Below, piece after piece: positions 43,648 to 53,593 of a DNA stretch of 64,000 nucleotides. The DNA comes from 1-14-2-50-31-20 sp964617555 (lineage in GTDB: Bacteria; Bacteroidota; Ignavibacteria; Ignavibacteriales; Melioribacteraceae), in assembly GCA_964617555.1 (NCBI GenBank), contig CAZTYP010000029.1, positions 3,130-67,129 of the forward strand, in the 5' to 3' direction. Made by a program: the position numbers and the translations under genes. Numbering within the stretch: position 1 is the stretch's first letter; every line of letters begins with the position of its first letter. The notes beneath the pieces were generated by a model, which was not told the origin of the DNA, made no database searches, and worked only from the letters and a program-made list of their open reading frames with translations.

Positions 43648-44569
43648 TGGATTGGTCTCCGTTGTAATGCCTGTGCATAACGGAGAAAAATATTTGCGAG
43701 AAGCAATAGAAAGCGTGTTAAACCAAACTTACACCAATTTTGAATTTCTGATAATTGAAAATTGCTCTACCGATTCTTCCGTTGAAATTATTAAATCGTA
43801 CAACGACCATAGAATAAGATTAATAATCGAAAACAATTGCGGGCAAGTACAAGCGTATAACAGAGGGTTTAAAGAAGCAAAAGGTGAATATGTTTTTATT
43901 CATGACCACGACGACATTTCTCATCCCGAAAGATTTGAAAAACAGCTGAAAAATATGATTAAAAACAATATTGAAATATGCGGTTCTTATTTTTCCCTTA
44001 TTGATGAGAATAAAAAAATAATCGGGGAAATTGAAGTGCCGATTAAACATGATGCAATTGTAAAAGAATTATTATATAGAAATTCAACAATATTTAATTC
44101 TTCCGTTTGTATTAATAAAAAGGTTTTTATGAGATTGGAAAATTTTAATATTAAATATTTTCCAAGTGCGGATTACGAATTCTATTTACGGGGCGTCGGG
44201 TTATTTGTCTATGGGAATATACCGGAATTTTTATATTCGTGGCGTCAACATCCCAAACAAATTTCAAGTAGTTACATTAAAGAGGTTGCAAGCAAAACAA
44301 TTGCAATTTCTTTAATGTATAAAAATAAATTTCCGGCAAATAAAATAAATACATATACAGGGTTAGTATATTATTATAATGATAAACTGCTAAAGTCCTT
44401 CGGCTATTTTTTTATTGCATTGTTTCTGGATAAATTTACAAAAAAATTACTTCGATATTTTTTGATTGTTTGTTTTGCGGGTGTTCCTCTTAAACTGATT
44501 CGTAAATTCAATCTGGTTAATTCAAAATTGTTTTTAACATCAAAAAAGACTTTTAATAAGGTATTGTGA
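43637..44569 (+). CDS. Family 2 glycosyltransferase
   Basis: A soluble-type GT-A enzyme of 310 residues. It starts with VSVVMPVHNGEKYLREAIESVLNQTYTNFEFLIIENCSTDSS, the classic GT2 opening, and carries the metal-binding HDHDDISHPERFEKQ, where DHDD replaces the usual DxD. ADYEFYLRGVG is the catalytic-base region. A basic, partly hydrophobic C-terminus may touch the membrane. It belongs to the second glycan locus and overlaps both neighbours (11 and 4 nt). Confidence 0.85.
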   Translation: MEYNGLVSVVMPVHNGEKYLREAIESVLNQTYTNFEFLIIENCSTDSSVEIIKSYNDHRIRLIIENNCGQVQAYNRGFKEAKGEYVFIHDHDDISHPERFEKQLKNMIKNNIEICGSYFSLIDENKKIIGEIEVPIKHDAIVKELLYRNSTIFNSSVCINKKVFMRLENFNIKYFPSADYEFYLRGVGLFVYGNIPEFLYSWRQHPKQISSSYIKEVASKTIAISLMYKNKFPANKINTYTGLVYYYNDKLLKSFGYFFIALFLDKFTKKLLRYFLIVCFAGVPLKLIRKFNLVNSKLFLTSKKTFNKVL

Positions 44570-45663
44570 AAATATTTTTAATTTATATTAAATCTCTTTT
44601 GGACTTTATATTACTATTAATTTCCCGAAATAATATTTCCGAAATTAAAAATGAAACAAACAATTTGCTTTTTATCAACACCGGTCAAATAGGTGATTTA
44701 GTAATATCAGCCGCTTTGTTGGAGGAAGATGAAAGATTTGACGGGTATAGTAATGTGTTCTTTTTGATACAAAAGCAATTCGAGGAACTTTATAAGGATT
44801 ATAAAGGCAGAATAAAAATTATAATTATTGATATAGATGCATATAAGTATAATATAATTTACAGATTTAAGTTCAATAATTATTTAAGAAAATTAAATAT
44901 TGATATAGTTTATAATTTAACTTCCATCAGACCCACATGGAACGATGCTTTGGCTTTGGGAATCGGTGCAAATAAAACCTTTTGCTATCCAAACAATTGG
45001 TTAACATTAAAAAAAGTTTTTCCGGAAACAACAGACGCCCTCTATACGAAACAAATTGCCACGGAGTTTTTTAATGAATATGAAAAAATAAATTATGTTC
45101 TTTATCTGATTAATGCTATAGGAACAAAAGAAAAAAATAAAAGTATTGGTTCGTTAAAATATTTCCCGAATGAAATTTTTGATATTGTTATTAATCCTTT
45201 TTCTTCGCAACAGAATAGAGATATTACTATTGATAATCTTAATGTATTAGCGAAAAAATATATTAACCGTAAAATTTTAATTCTTTGTTCAAAAGAGCAG
45301 AAAACATTGCTTGAAAATATTCGTCATTCAGATAAAATTACTTTTGCCGCAGGAAAATATAAACTGAATCAATTATTTTCTGTAATTAATAATTCGAAAG
45401 TTTTTATAGGTGTGGATTCCGGATTAACACATATTGCCTTAACAACAAAAACAAATGTTGTTGCGGTAATTGGTAAAGGGAATTACGGGCGATATTTGCC
45501 CAAGCCGGATGATAACAATAGTGTCTATTTGTTTGAAGAGTGTGAATTTACGGGTTGTGAATGGTATTGTAAAAAAGATGATGTTTTTTGTGTAAAAAAC
45601 ATAACTGTTAACAAAATAATAAATGCGGTTGATAAATTTTTGATTAAATATGAAAATACTTGA
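44566..45663 (+). CDS. Family 9 glycosyltransferase (heptosyltransferase-like)
   Basis: A GT-B enzyme of the ADP-heptose:LPS transferase family, 365 residues. Marks: LLFINTGQIGDLVISAALLEE near residue 35, the FNLTS-like middle strand VYNLTSIRPTWNDALALG, and the C-terminal donor site FIGVDSGLTHIALTTKTNVVAVIGKGNYGRYLP. The start is GTG, overlapping the GT2 gene by 4 nt; the 3' end overlaps the next gene by 14 nt. Heptose itself is not proven; members can transfer other sugars. Confidence 0.82.
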   Translation: MKIFLIYIKSLLDFILLLISRNNISEIKNETNNLLFINTGQIGDLVISAALLEEDERFDGYSNVFFLIQKQFEELYKDYKGRIKIIIIDIDAYKYNIIYRFKFNNYLRKLNIDIVYNLTSIRPTWNDALALGIGANKTFCYPNNWLTLKKVFPETTDALYTKQIATEFFNEYEKINYVLYLINAIGTKEKNKSIGSLKYFPNEIFDIVINPFSSQQNRDITIDNLNVLAKKYINRKILILCSKEQKTLLENIRHSDKITFAAGKYKLNQLFSVINNSKVFIGVDSGLTHIALTTKTNVVAVIGKGNYGRYLPKPDDNNSVYLFEECEFTGCEWYCKKDDVFCVKNITVNKIINAVDKFLIKYENT

Positions 45664-46723
45664 AATAACACGGTCGTTTTATCCTTCTATTGGAGGAATG
45701 GAAAAATTTGTTGCCGACAGATTAAAAATATATAATGCTCTCGGTTACGATTATCAAGTAATAACAACAACCCATTCCGAAAAACAATTATCCGACTCGC
45801 AAAAACTTGATAATGTTATCTATCTGCCGAGCTACACGCCTTACGAGATAGTTCCGAAATTAAATACGGCAATAATGCAACAACAATACGATGTTATAAG
45901 CATAAATCAGACCGGATATTATTACGCTGTTCAAGCGGCTAAAGCGGCAAAAAGGAAAAATAAAAAGATTGTGCTTACGCCGCATTTCCTTTTTCATACG
46001 GATAGATTTAAAATTGTAAAAGATTTTCATTCTAAATTCATTTTGCCGGAACTGCTTAAACAAGTTGATAAGATAATTTGCTTTACCGAAGTTGAAGCGG
46101 GCTATTGGAAAAACAGTTTTCCGTTTATAGAAAATAAGATAGTAATAATTCCACACTATTTTAATCCGCCCATTGTAAAAGGAAATATTAGCCGGAACAA
46201 ATTCGGGAAATTTTTGCTTTTTCTCGGGCGAGGAGAAAAGAACAAACGGATAGATTTATTGATAAAAGCGTTTGATAAAATCAATACGGATTACGGATTA
46301 GTGCTTACCGTGGCAAAGGACGAAATATCTTCGGAATTATACGAGCTTGTTTCTCGCAATAAGAAAATAAATTTACTCGGAAGAGTGCCGGAAGAAGAGA
46401 AACAAAATCTGCTTGCTTTCGCCTCCGCTTTAATATTACCCACGGATTACGAAGCGTTTGGAATTGTAAACCTCGAAGCATCTTATTATTCCAAGCCCTT
46501 AATACTAACCGAGCTGTCGGTATTTAAAAATATTCTTGATGATGAAGGCGTAATCTATTTTAAAAATAATTTAAGTGATATTGAAAAAGCAATAAAATAT
46601 TTTTTTGAATTGGATGAAAATAAAAAATCCGAAATGGGAAAAGTAAATTGTGATAATTTGCAAAAATTTTCATTTGAAAAAATAACGGATAAATATTCGG
46701 ATATCTTTAAGGAATTGAAATGA
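45650..46723 (+). CDS. Family 4 glycosyltransferase
   Basis: A GT-B enzyme of 357 residues. It opens with LEITRSFYPSIGGMEKFVADRL, the typical GT4 Gly-Gly loop, has VLTPHFLFHTDRFK, and in the C-terminal lobe FLGRGEKNKRIDLLIKAF, LLGRVPEEEKQNLLAFASALILPTDYEAFGIVNLEASYYSKP with the E(x7)E donor-binding pair. It overlaps the GT9 gene by 14 nt and the methyltransferase by 4 nt. Donor sugar unknown. Confidence 0.85.
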   Translation: MKILEITRSFYPSIGGMEKFVADRLKIYNALGYDYQVITTTHSEKQLSDSQKLDNVIYLPSYTPYEIVPKLNTAIMQQQYDVISINQTGYYYAVQAAKAAKRKNKKIVLTPHFLFHTDRFKIVKDFHSKFILPELLKQVDKIICFTEVEAGYWKNSFPFIENKIVIIPHYFNPPIVKGNISRNKFGKFLLFLGRGEKNKRIDLLIKAFDKINTDYGLVLTVAKDEISSELYELVSRNKKINLLGRVPEEEKQNLLAFASALILPTDYEAFGIVNLEASYYSKPLILTELSVFKNILDDEGVIYFKNNLSDIEKAIKYFFELDENKKSEMGKVNCDNLQKFSFEKITDKYSDIFKELK

Positions 46724-47427
46724 AAATAGATATTGGTGCTCCCTCGGAATACGGTGTAAGCGGAGTTGATATAAGGATTAATAAATTGAGAGCCATACAA
46801 GAAATTCCTTATGGGGTTAATCTTGATTTGGGAACCGGAATCGGTGCCTATTATCCGGCAATTAAAAAACATTCAAAATCTTTATATGCTTTTGACGGTG
46901 AAATATCGTATCTGAAAAATTTTTATAAAATAAATCCTGATGATAACGATAAAATTTTCATTTCCGCTACCGAAAATATTGCCGCCAAAAGCGAGTTGTT
47001 TGATGCGGTTTTTGCAATTGAAGTTTTGGAACATGTAAAAGATTTGCAACAAACCTTAAATGAAATAAACAGAATTCTTAAACCGAACGGTTTCTTTTAT
47101 ATTACGGTTCCCAATAAGTATTTCCCTTTGGACGGACATATGGTGCATTTCGGCAAATATTTTATTAAAGGGCGTTATGTTCCGTTTTTACCGATGTTCG
47201 ATTTTATCCACGAAAAAATAGGAACCGCAAGAAGATTTGCCCCTAAGGATTTTTACAAGAATTTTGTCGAACACGGTTTTGAAGTTGTAGGAGTTGATTA
47301 TATGATGCCACCGTTCGATTATTTTAATTTCGGCAGAAAGTATATAAAAAAACTTTCCGACAGCTTGGAAACAAGTTTTCTTAAAATTTTTTCAATGACA
47401 TTAATCGTGGTTTTAAAAAAGAATTAA
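46720..47427 (+). CDS. Class I SAM-dependent methyltransferase
   Basis: A 235-residue methyltransferase. Motif I is NLDLGTGIGAYYPAI (about 30-44); the acidic motif is SLYAFDGEISYLKNF; the methyltransferase_11 core is FDAVFAIEVLEHVKDLQQTLNEINRILKPNGFFYITVPNKY. It probably methylates a sugar of the glycan built by its neighbours. It is last on the plus strand of this locus, overlaps the glycosyltransferase by 4 nt and meets the WecG-type gene tail to tail with a 4-nt overlap. Confidence 0.83.
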   Translation: MKIDIGAPSEYGVSGVDIRINKLRAIQEIPYGVNLDLGTGIGAYYPAIKKHSKSLYAFDGEISYLKNFYKINPDDNDKIFISATENIAAKSELFDAVFAIEVLEHVKDLQQTLNEINRILKPNGFFYITVPNKYFPLDGHMVHFGKYFIKGRYVPFLPMFDFIHEKIGTARRFAPKDFYKNFVEHGFEVVGVDYMMPPFDYFNFGRKYIKKLSDSLETSFLKIFSMTLIVVLKKN

Positions 47428-48194
47428 ATGTTTTTTGAAAAGTATGTCTTGATGTAAAACGGGAGATCGTTTACAATATATCTTTTAAATAATCTTGTCG
47501 GCTCATTAAAAAGACGCCAAAGCCATTCCAGGCCCATTGATTGCAGTAATGCCGGACTTCTTTTCTTTGTTCCGGTAAAAAAATCTAAAGTAGCCCCTAT
47601 GCCGATGTTAATTTTGCTGCCGAAAGAGTTCATGTTTTTATATAACCATTTTTCTTGTCTCGGACATCCCAAAGCGGCAAAAACAATGTCCGGTTTAAAA
47701 TCTGTTATTTTTTCAATCACTTCCTTGTTCTCTATTTCATCTTTTTCAAATTGATAGCTCGGAGAATAACAGAATAGGTTTTGTTGTGAAATTCCGTATT
47801 GATTTATTAGGATTGTTTCGGTTTTTCTTGATACTTCGTTTGTTCCTCCTATGATGGCAATCCTCTTATCTGATTTTAGGGCTAAATCTATTAAAACGGG
47901 GAAAACATCGTTGCCGGTTATTCTCGGAATCTTTTCTTTATATTTACGTTTTATCAAACTTGTTATACCGAAACCGTCGGGTAAGTTTAGTAATGTTTGC
48001 TTACAAATATTGTTGAATTCTTTATCCTTGTTTGCAATTTTTAGAAAGTCCAAATTAAAGGTAGTTAATAATTTTGGGGTGTTGTTTTCGGTTAACAAAT
48101 CCGATAAAAACAACTTCAAATTTTCTATTGTAAGCGAATGGATAGTAATACCAAGTATTTTATACGTTCTGTAGGGTTGATTATTTGTCATCAT
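47424..48194 (-). CDS. WecG/TagA/CpsF family glycosyltransferase
   Basis: A GT26 enzyme of 256 residues, which typically adds the second sugar (often ManNAcA) to undecaprenyl-diphosphate-GlcNAc in teichoic acid, ECA or capsule synthesis. The family signature is visible: LLNLPDGFGITSLIKRKY with the catalytic Asp, RITGNDVFPVLIDLA, IAIIGGTNEVSRK, and PDIVFAALGCPRQEKWLYKNM. The C-terminal basic region (LFKRYIVNDLPFYIKTYF) anchors it to the membrane. It is convergent with the glycan operon and divergent from the PorU-like gene, 54 nt away. Confidence 0.9.
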   Translation of the reverse strand: MMTNNQPYRTYKILGITIHSLTIENLKLFLSDLLTENNTPKLLTTFNLDFLKIANKDKEFNNICKQTLLNLPDGFGITSLIKRKYKEKIPRITGNDVFPVLIDLALKSDKRIAIIGGTNEVSRKTETILINQYGISQQNLFCYSPSYQFEKDEIENKEVIEKITDFKPDIVFAALGCPRQEKWLYKNMNSFGSKINIGIGATLDFFTGTKKRSPALLQSMGLEWLWRLFNEPTRLFKRYIVNDLPFYIKTYFSKNI

Positions 48195-48248
48195 TTGTTG
48201 ATAAAAATAATTATCTTAAAAGTTAAATTTAACATTATTTGGGTGAAT

Positions 48249-51200
48249 ATGACTAAGAAAATTTTAATATCAATTTTATTTTTGTATTCAATTTTGTTAG
48301 GTAAAGCAAAAGTTGAAAATGAAATTATTGAAGGGAATAAATTAAAATTAACTTTTACCTCGTCACTCATTTATTCATTAGAAAAAAAAGGGAATAAATC
48401 GTTTTTTGTTATTCCTGATTTTCAAGATGAAAGTGCCCCCGGAGATGTTAGTTTGCCGTCAAACGAAATTTTCATTTCGCTACCATATTTAACACAACCA
48501 AAAGTAAGTTTTAAAATTCATACAAAGAAAAGAATCTCCGCTATTCCGAAATTTAACGATAAAGTTGAATTAATGGACGGTGAATTAATCTATTCCAAAC
48601 CGGACAATTTAAAAAACAGTAAAAAGGAACATTTTAAAATAAAAGGTTATTTGTGGATAGGAAACAGTTATTGTATGCAAGTGGAATTTACTCCCGCAAT
48701 TTTTAACGCCACAGATAATATTATAGAATTGGTAGATAACTTTGAAATAGAATTAATTTTTGATAAAAATATTTTTTCCGACGGGAAATTAAAAAAACAG
48801 TCGGACAAAAAAAGTATTATTGCAAATACTAATTTTACTTTGAACAATATTAAACAAAAATTTCCCATAGCTGCAAGTGATACGTGGATTGATTATTCTA
48901 AAGATTATGTAAAAATAGGGACTGCGCGCGACGGAATTTACAGAATAACAAAATCCGATTTGGAAAACCTCGGCGTTAATGTTTCGGCTCTTAATCCCAA
49001 ATCTTTTAAATTATTCCTTAAAGGAGAAGAACTTCCGATTTTTGTTGAAGGTGAAAGTGACTTATCTTTTGATTCAAACGATTATTTGGAATTTGTAGGT
49101 ATTCGCAATATGGGCGGGCATCACAGAGAACTTAGCGGTTATGACCTACCTTATAACGAGTACTTGGGGCGTTATACGGATACAACTGTTTATTGGCTTA
49201 CATGGGGAGGTGATAACGGAAAGCGTGTGAAAATTTTGGCCGGCAATGAACTTACTTCTTCAGATACATTGGAGTATTATTCCCAAATTGAGCATTACGA
49301 AAAAAACAATTGGTTTGATTTTTCGTGTGGCAGTCAAGTCCGCAGAGAATCCCCATTTTGGATTGAAAATAAAACATGGGTGGAAGGTGTTTTGCGCGGC
49401 GGAAAAAAAGTCAGCAAAAATTTTGTTTTAAGCAACATTTATCCGAATAAAACCGCAACAATACTTGCAAAATTACAAGATTATGCCGCTAACCTTAGTA
49501 ACAAAGCACATCTGCTGGCAATAGGAATAAATAACGACGGAAATTATTATGATTCAACTTATGTAAATAAGTATGATAAAATTGTATTATCGGCAAACAT
49601 AAACCCCAGCTCACTTAAAGAAGGTAAGAATAGTTTACAAGTTTATTCGTTTGTTACCGATGCATCGTTAAATGCATGTGCAACAGATTGGTACGAAATT
49701 GAATACCCGCGCTATTTAAAACCTGTTAACGATTCATTAAACTTTACTTTCCCTTTTCTTTCTGCCGAGGAGATAAAAGTAATAAAACTGCAAGATGTAA
49801 GTACAAATAATTTTGTTATTTGGAAATACGGGAACAATTATAAAAAATACTTGCCTTCTAAAATTAATGGTAATATCCTTATTGCCGATACTCTTTCGGC
49901 AACTTCCAAATTTTGTTTTGTTGATAAAGTGAAAATCAAAACGCCCAAACTTTATTATATAAAAAAATTCATTAATCTTAGAAGTTCCGAAAACCAAGCG
50001 GATTATATAGCCGTAACACATAAAAAATTTAAAAACGAAACCGAAAAATATTGTCGATTTATTTCCTCCAATTATAATATTGTAACTAAAGTTGTTGATA
50101 TTAATGATATTTATGATGAATACGGTTACGGATTTTTTAATCCCGAAGTGATAAAAGATTTTCTTAAATCGACTCATAATAATTGGAAAATGCCAAAACC
50201 TCAAAGTGTTGTTTTAATAGGTGGTGCCACTTATGATTATTACGGCAACAAATATAAAAATTTCAGTTCTGTGAAAAATCGTGTGCTTAATTATGTTCCT
50301 TCCTTTGGGGCACCCGTTAGTGATAATTGGTTTGTTACCTGGGATACAACCGGAGCCTACGTTCCTCAAATGAATATCGGAAGAATACCTGTTACTACCA
50401 ATGAAGAATTTGTCTGGTATTTTGATAAACACAAAGATTATGTTTCTCAGGCGTATGATGATTGGAATAAAAAGTATTTGTTTTTTTCCGGAGGGAACGA
50501 AAATAAGCCTGCCGAATTAAATTCTATGAGGCAATCTAATCAATATGTTGTTGATAATTATGTAATTCCGAAACCGATAAGCGGAAAAGCGGTTCACTTT
50601 TATAAAACTCTTGAACCTCCTACGAACTTTGGTCCATATACACATGAATTTATTCAAAATACAATTAATGAAGGGGCTGTCTTTATTTCCTACCTCGGAC
50701 ATAGCGGCACACAAACTTGGGATAATTCCATTACAAATCCGGCACAATTAAAAAATAATATTGGTCGCTATCCCATTGTTTCCGATTTCGGGTGTTCAAC
50801 CGGACGTTTTGCCGAACCTGATGTAACATCCTTTTCGGAATTATTTACTGTAGGAAGTGACGGGCAAGCATTGGGCTATATTGGAAATGCTTCGCTCGGT
50901 TTTACAACAACATCTCTTTTAATGCCGAAATTATTTTATAAAAAAATTCTGAAAGAGAGCATCCACACCGTTAGTCTTGCACATAAAGAAGCAAAACTGG
51001 AAATGCTTCAAAAATACGGTTCAGTGGGAATTTATAAATTATTTGCTTTAACAAATACATTTATAGGAGACCCTGTGCTCGCTTTACCTGTACCGACCAA
51101 ACCAAATTTTGTTGTAAAAGAAGAAGGAATAGAGACAGAATCGGAATTATTAACAGATATTATGGATAGCACATCAATCTCCGTAATAATAAATAATTAC

Positions 51201-53552
51201 GGAACGGTAACTGACGATACACTGACAATTTTAGCAATCCATAAATATAATTCCGAAACGGATTCTATCATTTCCAAAATAATGGTTCCTGAATTTGTTG
51301 ATACTATTACGGTAAAAGTTCCCATAAAGAAAAAAGCGGGAAACCATTTAATACAAGTTATTCTTGATCCTTCCGACAAGTTTGAAGAAATTTACAAAGA
51401 TGACAATACAGCACAAATACGCTTTAATGTTGCAAGTTCTTCCATTCGTCCACTATTAAATTCACGTTTCTTTAACGGGGTAAAAGATAGTTTGGTGTTC
51501 ATAAATCCAAGCTCAAAACCGAATATTGAAACAATTATCTTTGAAATATCCACCGATGAAAATTTTACGGAAGTTGAAAATTTTGAAATTCCTTTTGACA
51601 CAATTATTACAAGTATTGATATTGCGGCTAATCTGAAAGAGAACAAAAGATATTGGGGAAGAACCAAAATAAAAGGGGAAAATAATTATTCAACAACTTT
51701 TTCTTTCTTTACGAATAAAGATAAATATTCTTTAACTGATGATTTTAGTTTTAGCAGGCAGAATTTGAAGAATATTAATGTTATAAATAATAATCTTCAA
51801 ATTGATTCCACAATAATAAAATTTAAAATCTTTTCGGCAGGTCTCAGTGATGGAAACACAGCACTTATAATGAAAAACGGTACTAATTATATGTTTGACG
51901 GTACGTTGAGAGGGCACTATGTTACTACGTTTAAGGATTCCACTTATGAGTTTGTTGAATCAAAAGTTTTTGACCTATTGGGAGGCGGAAGCACTGTTGC
52001 GGAACAATACAGTACGTTTCTGGATACGGTTCCTTCAAATTATTTGGTAATGTTTGCCATTAAAGATGAAGGAGCAACAAATCTTAATTCAACGTTAAGA
52101 AATAAAATTAAAGGATTCGGCAGTGTTTTAATAGATAATGTTAAATTCCGTAGTTCTTGGGCATTTATCGGCAAGCGTGGTGCGGTTCCCGGTACAATGC
52201 CCGAAGCTGTTTCGGCAGAAGGAGATGGACCTGTAACAATTGATACAACAATTTCATTTTTGTCCGATACGGGAAATATATTAACAACCGAAGTTGGGCC
52301 TGCAGGCAAGTGGAATAAGTTGATTTTAAATCAAGAAACTCCTTCAAATTCTAAAATTACGTATACTCCGCTGGGAATTAAAAAGAACGGAACAATTGAT
52401 ACACTTGCACAACTTGTTTTGCAAGATTCGGTCTCGGATTTAAGTTTTATTAATTCCGATATATATCCCAAAATAAAAATCCTTGCCGATTTTAATGCCA
52501 GTGACAATAAACAATCACCTGTATTAAAATATCTTGGAATTGATTATGATAACATTCCCGAGTTTGCATTGAATTATCAAGCTGCTTCAGTTAAGTACGA
52601 TTCCATAATGCAAGGGGGAAAAAACAGACTTTATTTCAATTTGTATAATATAGGAGAAACTAAGGCGGATTCCGTTCCTGTAAAAATAGAGTTGCAAAAA
52701 TCGGATAATTCTTCCGTAATACTTAATGAATTTGTAACAACCGTTGATTCACTCAGAATAAAAAAATTCAATTTTCAATTTGATATCCCTTCTTCATACG
52801 GCTATGGTAATATGGCATTTGCAATTACAATTGACGAAACAAATATAATACCGGAATTTTTTGAGGATAATAATTTTTATCGAGTTCCGTTTTATGTTAA
52901 AAAAGATACTTCAACAAATATTGTTTCGGCTAAACTGAATGTTAAATTTGACGGGTTTGATATTTTAGACGGTGATTTTGTTGCAGATAAACCTCAGATT
53001 ACTTTTGAATTAAACTACAGTGGGAACTTTCCATACGATGATACTACTGTTGTTAAATTTATACTTGATAATAAAACCATCGCTTACTCGGAAATGAATG
53101 TTGATTATGATACAATCAATAGTATAATTTCCTACCAATATGAACCCGAATTGAATAACGGAAAACATTATTTGAAAGCGACACGCAAACCATTATACGT
53201 AGGAGATACCGGAGAAACGTTATATGAAAAACTTTTCACGGTTTCCGATGAATTAAAAGCCGTAGATATTTACAATTATCCTAATCCCGCAAGCGAAGAA
53301 ACAAATTTCACTTTTCGCTTGGCAAAAGTACCTGAGTCGTTGGATATCAGAATTTACACTGTTGCCGGAAGATTAGTTAAAATTTTCAAATTAAAAAATT
53401 ATGATTTGAAAGCGGATATTAATAAAATTTATTGGGATTTAACGGATGAAGACGGAGACAAAATAGCAAACGGTGTTTATTTGTATAAGATAACTCTACG
53501 TTCTGGCAATAAAATTGAACATTACACCGAAAAATTGGCAATAGTCAGGTAA
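48249..53552 (+). CDS. porU: PorU-like peptidase C25 (T9SS sortase) with sorting domain
   Basis: A giant exported Cys protease of 1767 residues, the gingipain family to which the T9SS sortase PorU belongs. A signal peptide starts at the ATG at 48249 (MTKKILISILFLYSILLGKA); an in-frame ATG 37 codons earlier would hide it inside the protein. The C25 domain spans about 640-1000 with the catalytic pair His818 (YLGHSGTQTW) and Cys849 (SDFGCSTGRF). CARDB/Ig-like regions follow, then a T9SS sorting domain (about 1675-1767: YNYPNPAS ... NGVYLYKITLRSG ... KLAIVR). PorU cleaves sorting domains of cargo and keeps its own. It could also be a secreted C25 cargo protease and not the sortase. Confidence 0.8.
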   Translation: MTKKILISILFLYSILLGKAKVENEIIEGNKLKLTFTSSLIYSLEKKGNKSFFVIPDFQDESAPGDVSLPSNEIFISLPYLTQPKVSFKIHTKKRISAIPKFNDKVELMDGELIYSKPDNLKNSKKEHFKIKGYLWIGNSYCMQVEFTPAIFNATDNIIELVDNFEIELIFDKNIFSDGKLKKQSDKKSIIANTNFTLNNIKQKFPIAASDTWIDYSKDYVKIGTARDGIYRITKSDLENLGVNVSALNPKSFKLFLKGEELPIFVEGESDLSFDSNDYLEFVGIRNMGGHHRELSGYDLPYNEYLGRYTDTTVYWLTWGGDNGKRVKILAGNELTSSDTLEYYSQIEHYEKNNWFDFSCGSQVRRESPFWIENKTWVEGVLRGGKKVSKNFVLSNIYPNKTATILAKLQDYAANLSNKAHLLAIGINNDGNYYDSTYVNKYDKIVLSANINPSSLKEGKNSLQVYSFVTDASLNACATDWYEIEYPRYLKPVNDSLNFTFPFLSAEEIKVIKLQDVSTNNFVIWKYGNNYKKYLPSKINGNILIADTLSATSKFCFVDKVKIKTPKLYYIKKFINLRSSENQADYIAVTHKKFKNETEKYCRFISSNYNIVTKVVDINDIYDEYGYGFFNPEVIKDFLKSTHNNWKMPKPQSVVLIGGATYDYYGNKYKNFSSVKNRVLNYVPSFGAPVSDNWFVTWDTTGAYVPQMNIGRIPVTTNEEFVWYFDKHKDYVSQAYDDWNKKYLFFSGGNENKPAELNSMRQSNQYVVDNYVIPKPISGKAVHFYKTLEPPTNFGPYTHEFIQNTINEGAVFISYLGHSGTQTWDNSITNPAQLKNNIGRYPIVSDFGCSTGRFAEPDVTSFSELFTVGSDGQALGYIGNASLGFTTTSLLMPKLFYKKILKESIHTVSLAHKEAKLEMLQKYGSVGIYKLFALTNTFIGDPVLALPVPTKPNFVVKEEGIETESELLTDIMDSTSISVIINNYGTVTDDTLTILAIHKYNSETDSIISKIMVPEFVDTITVKVPIKKKAGNHLIQVILDPSDKFEEIYKDDNTAQIRFNVASSSIRPLLNSRFFNGVKDSLVFINPSSKPNIETIIFEISTDENFTEVENFEIPFDTIITSIDIAANLKENKRYWGRTKIKGENNYSTTFSFFTNKDKYSLTDDFSFSRQNLKNINVINNNLQIDSTIIKFKIFSAGLSDGNTALIMKNGTNYMFDGTLRGHYVTTFKDSTYEFVESKVFDLLGGGSTVAEQYSTFLDTVPSNYLVMFAIKDEGATNLNSTLRNKIKGFGSVLIDNVKFRSSWAFIGKRGAVPGTMPEAVSAEGDGPVTIDTTISFLSDTGNILTTEVGPAGKWNKLILNQETPSNSKITYTPLGIKKNGTIDTLAQLVLQDSVSDLSFINSDIYPKIKILADFNASDNKQSPVLKYLGIDYDNIPEFALNYQAASVKYDSIMQGGKNRLYFNLYNIGETKADSVPVKIELQKSDNSSVILNEFVTTVDSLRIKKFNFQFDIPSSYGYGNMAFAITIDETNIIPEFFEDNNFYRVPFYVKKDTSTNIVSAKLNVKFDGFDILDGDFVADKPQITFELNYSGNFPYDDTTVVKFILDNKTIAYSEMNVDYDTINSIISYQYEPELNNGKHYLKATRKPLYVGDTGETLYEKLFTVSDELKAVDIYNYPNPASEETNFTFRLAKVPESLDIRIYTVAGRLVKIFKLKNYDLKADINKIYWDLTDEDGDKIANGVYLYKITLRSGNKIEHYTEKLAIVR

Positions 53553-53554
53553 TT

Positions 53555-53582
53555 AAAAAAACGGGAGGAAAATTTTCCTCCC
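53555..53582 (-). terminator. Intrinsic terminator of the lysine operon
   Basis: GGGAGGAAAA/TTTTCCTCCC (53563-53582), a perfect 20-bp palindrome between the convergent porU-like and lysJ genes. Read on the minus strand it is followed by seven T (the A run 53555-53561), the classic layout to end lysJ transcription. On the plus strand the T tract is lacking. Confidence 0.85.
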
Positions 53583-53593
53583 CGATAAAGAAT

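Noticed and set aside
48138..48248. 37-codon N-terminal extension of the PorU-like gene
   Set aside because: It would bury the signal peptide that begins at 48249 and overlaps the divergent WecG-type gene; it has no ribosome-binding site.
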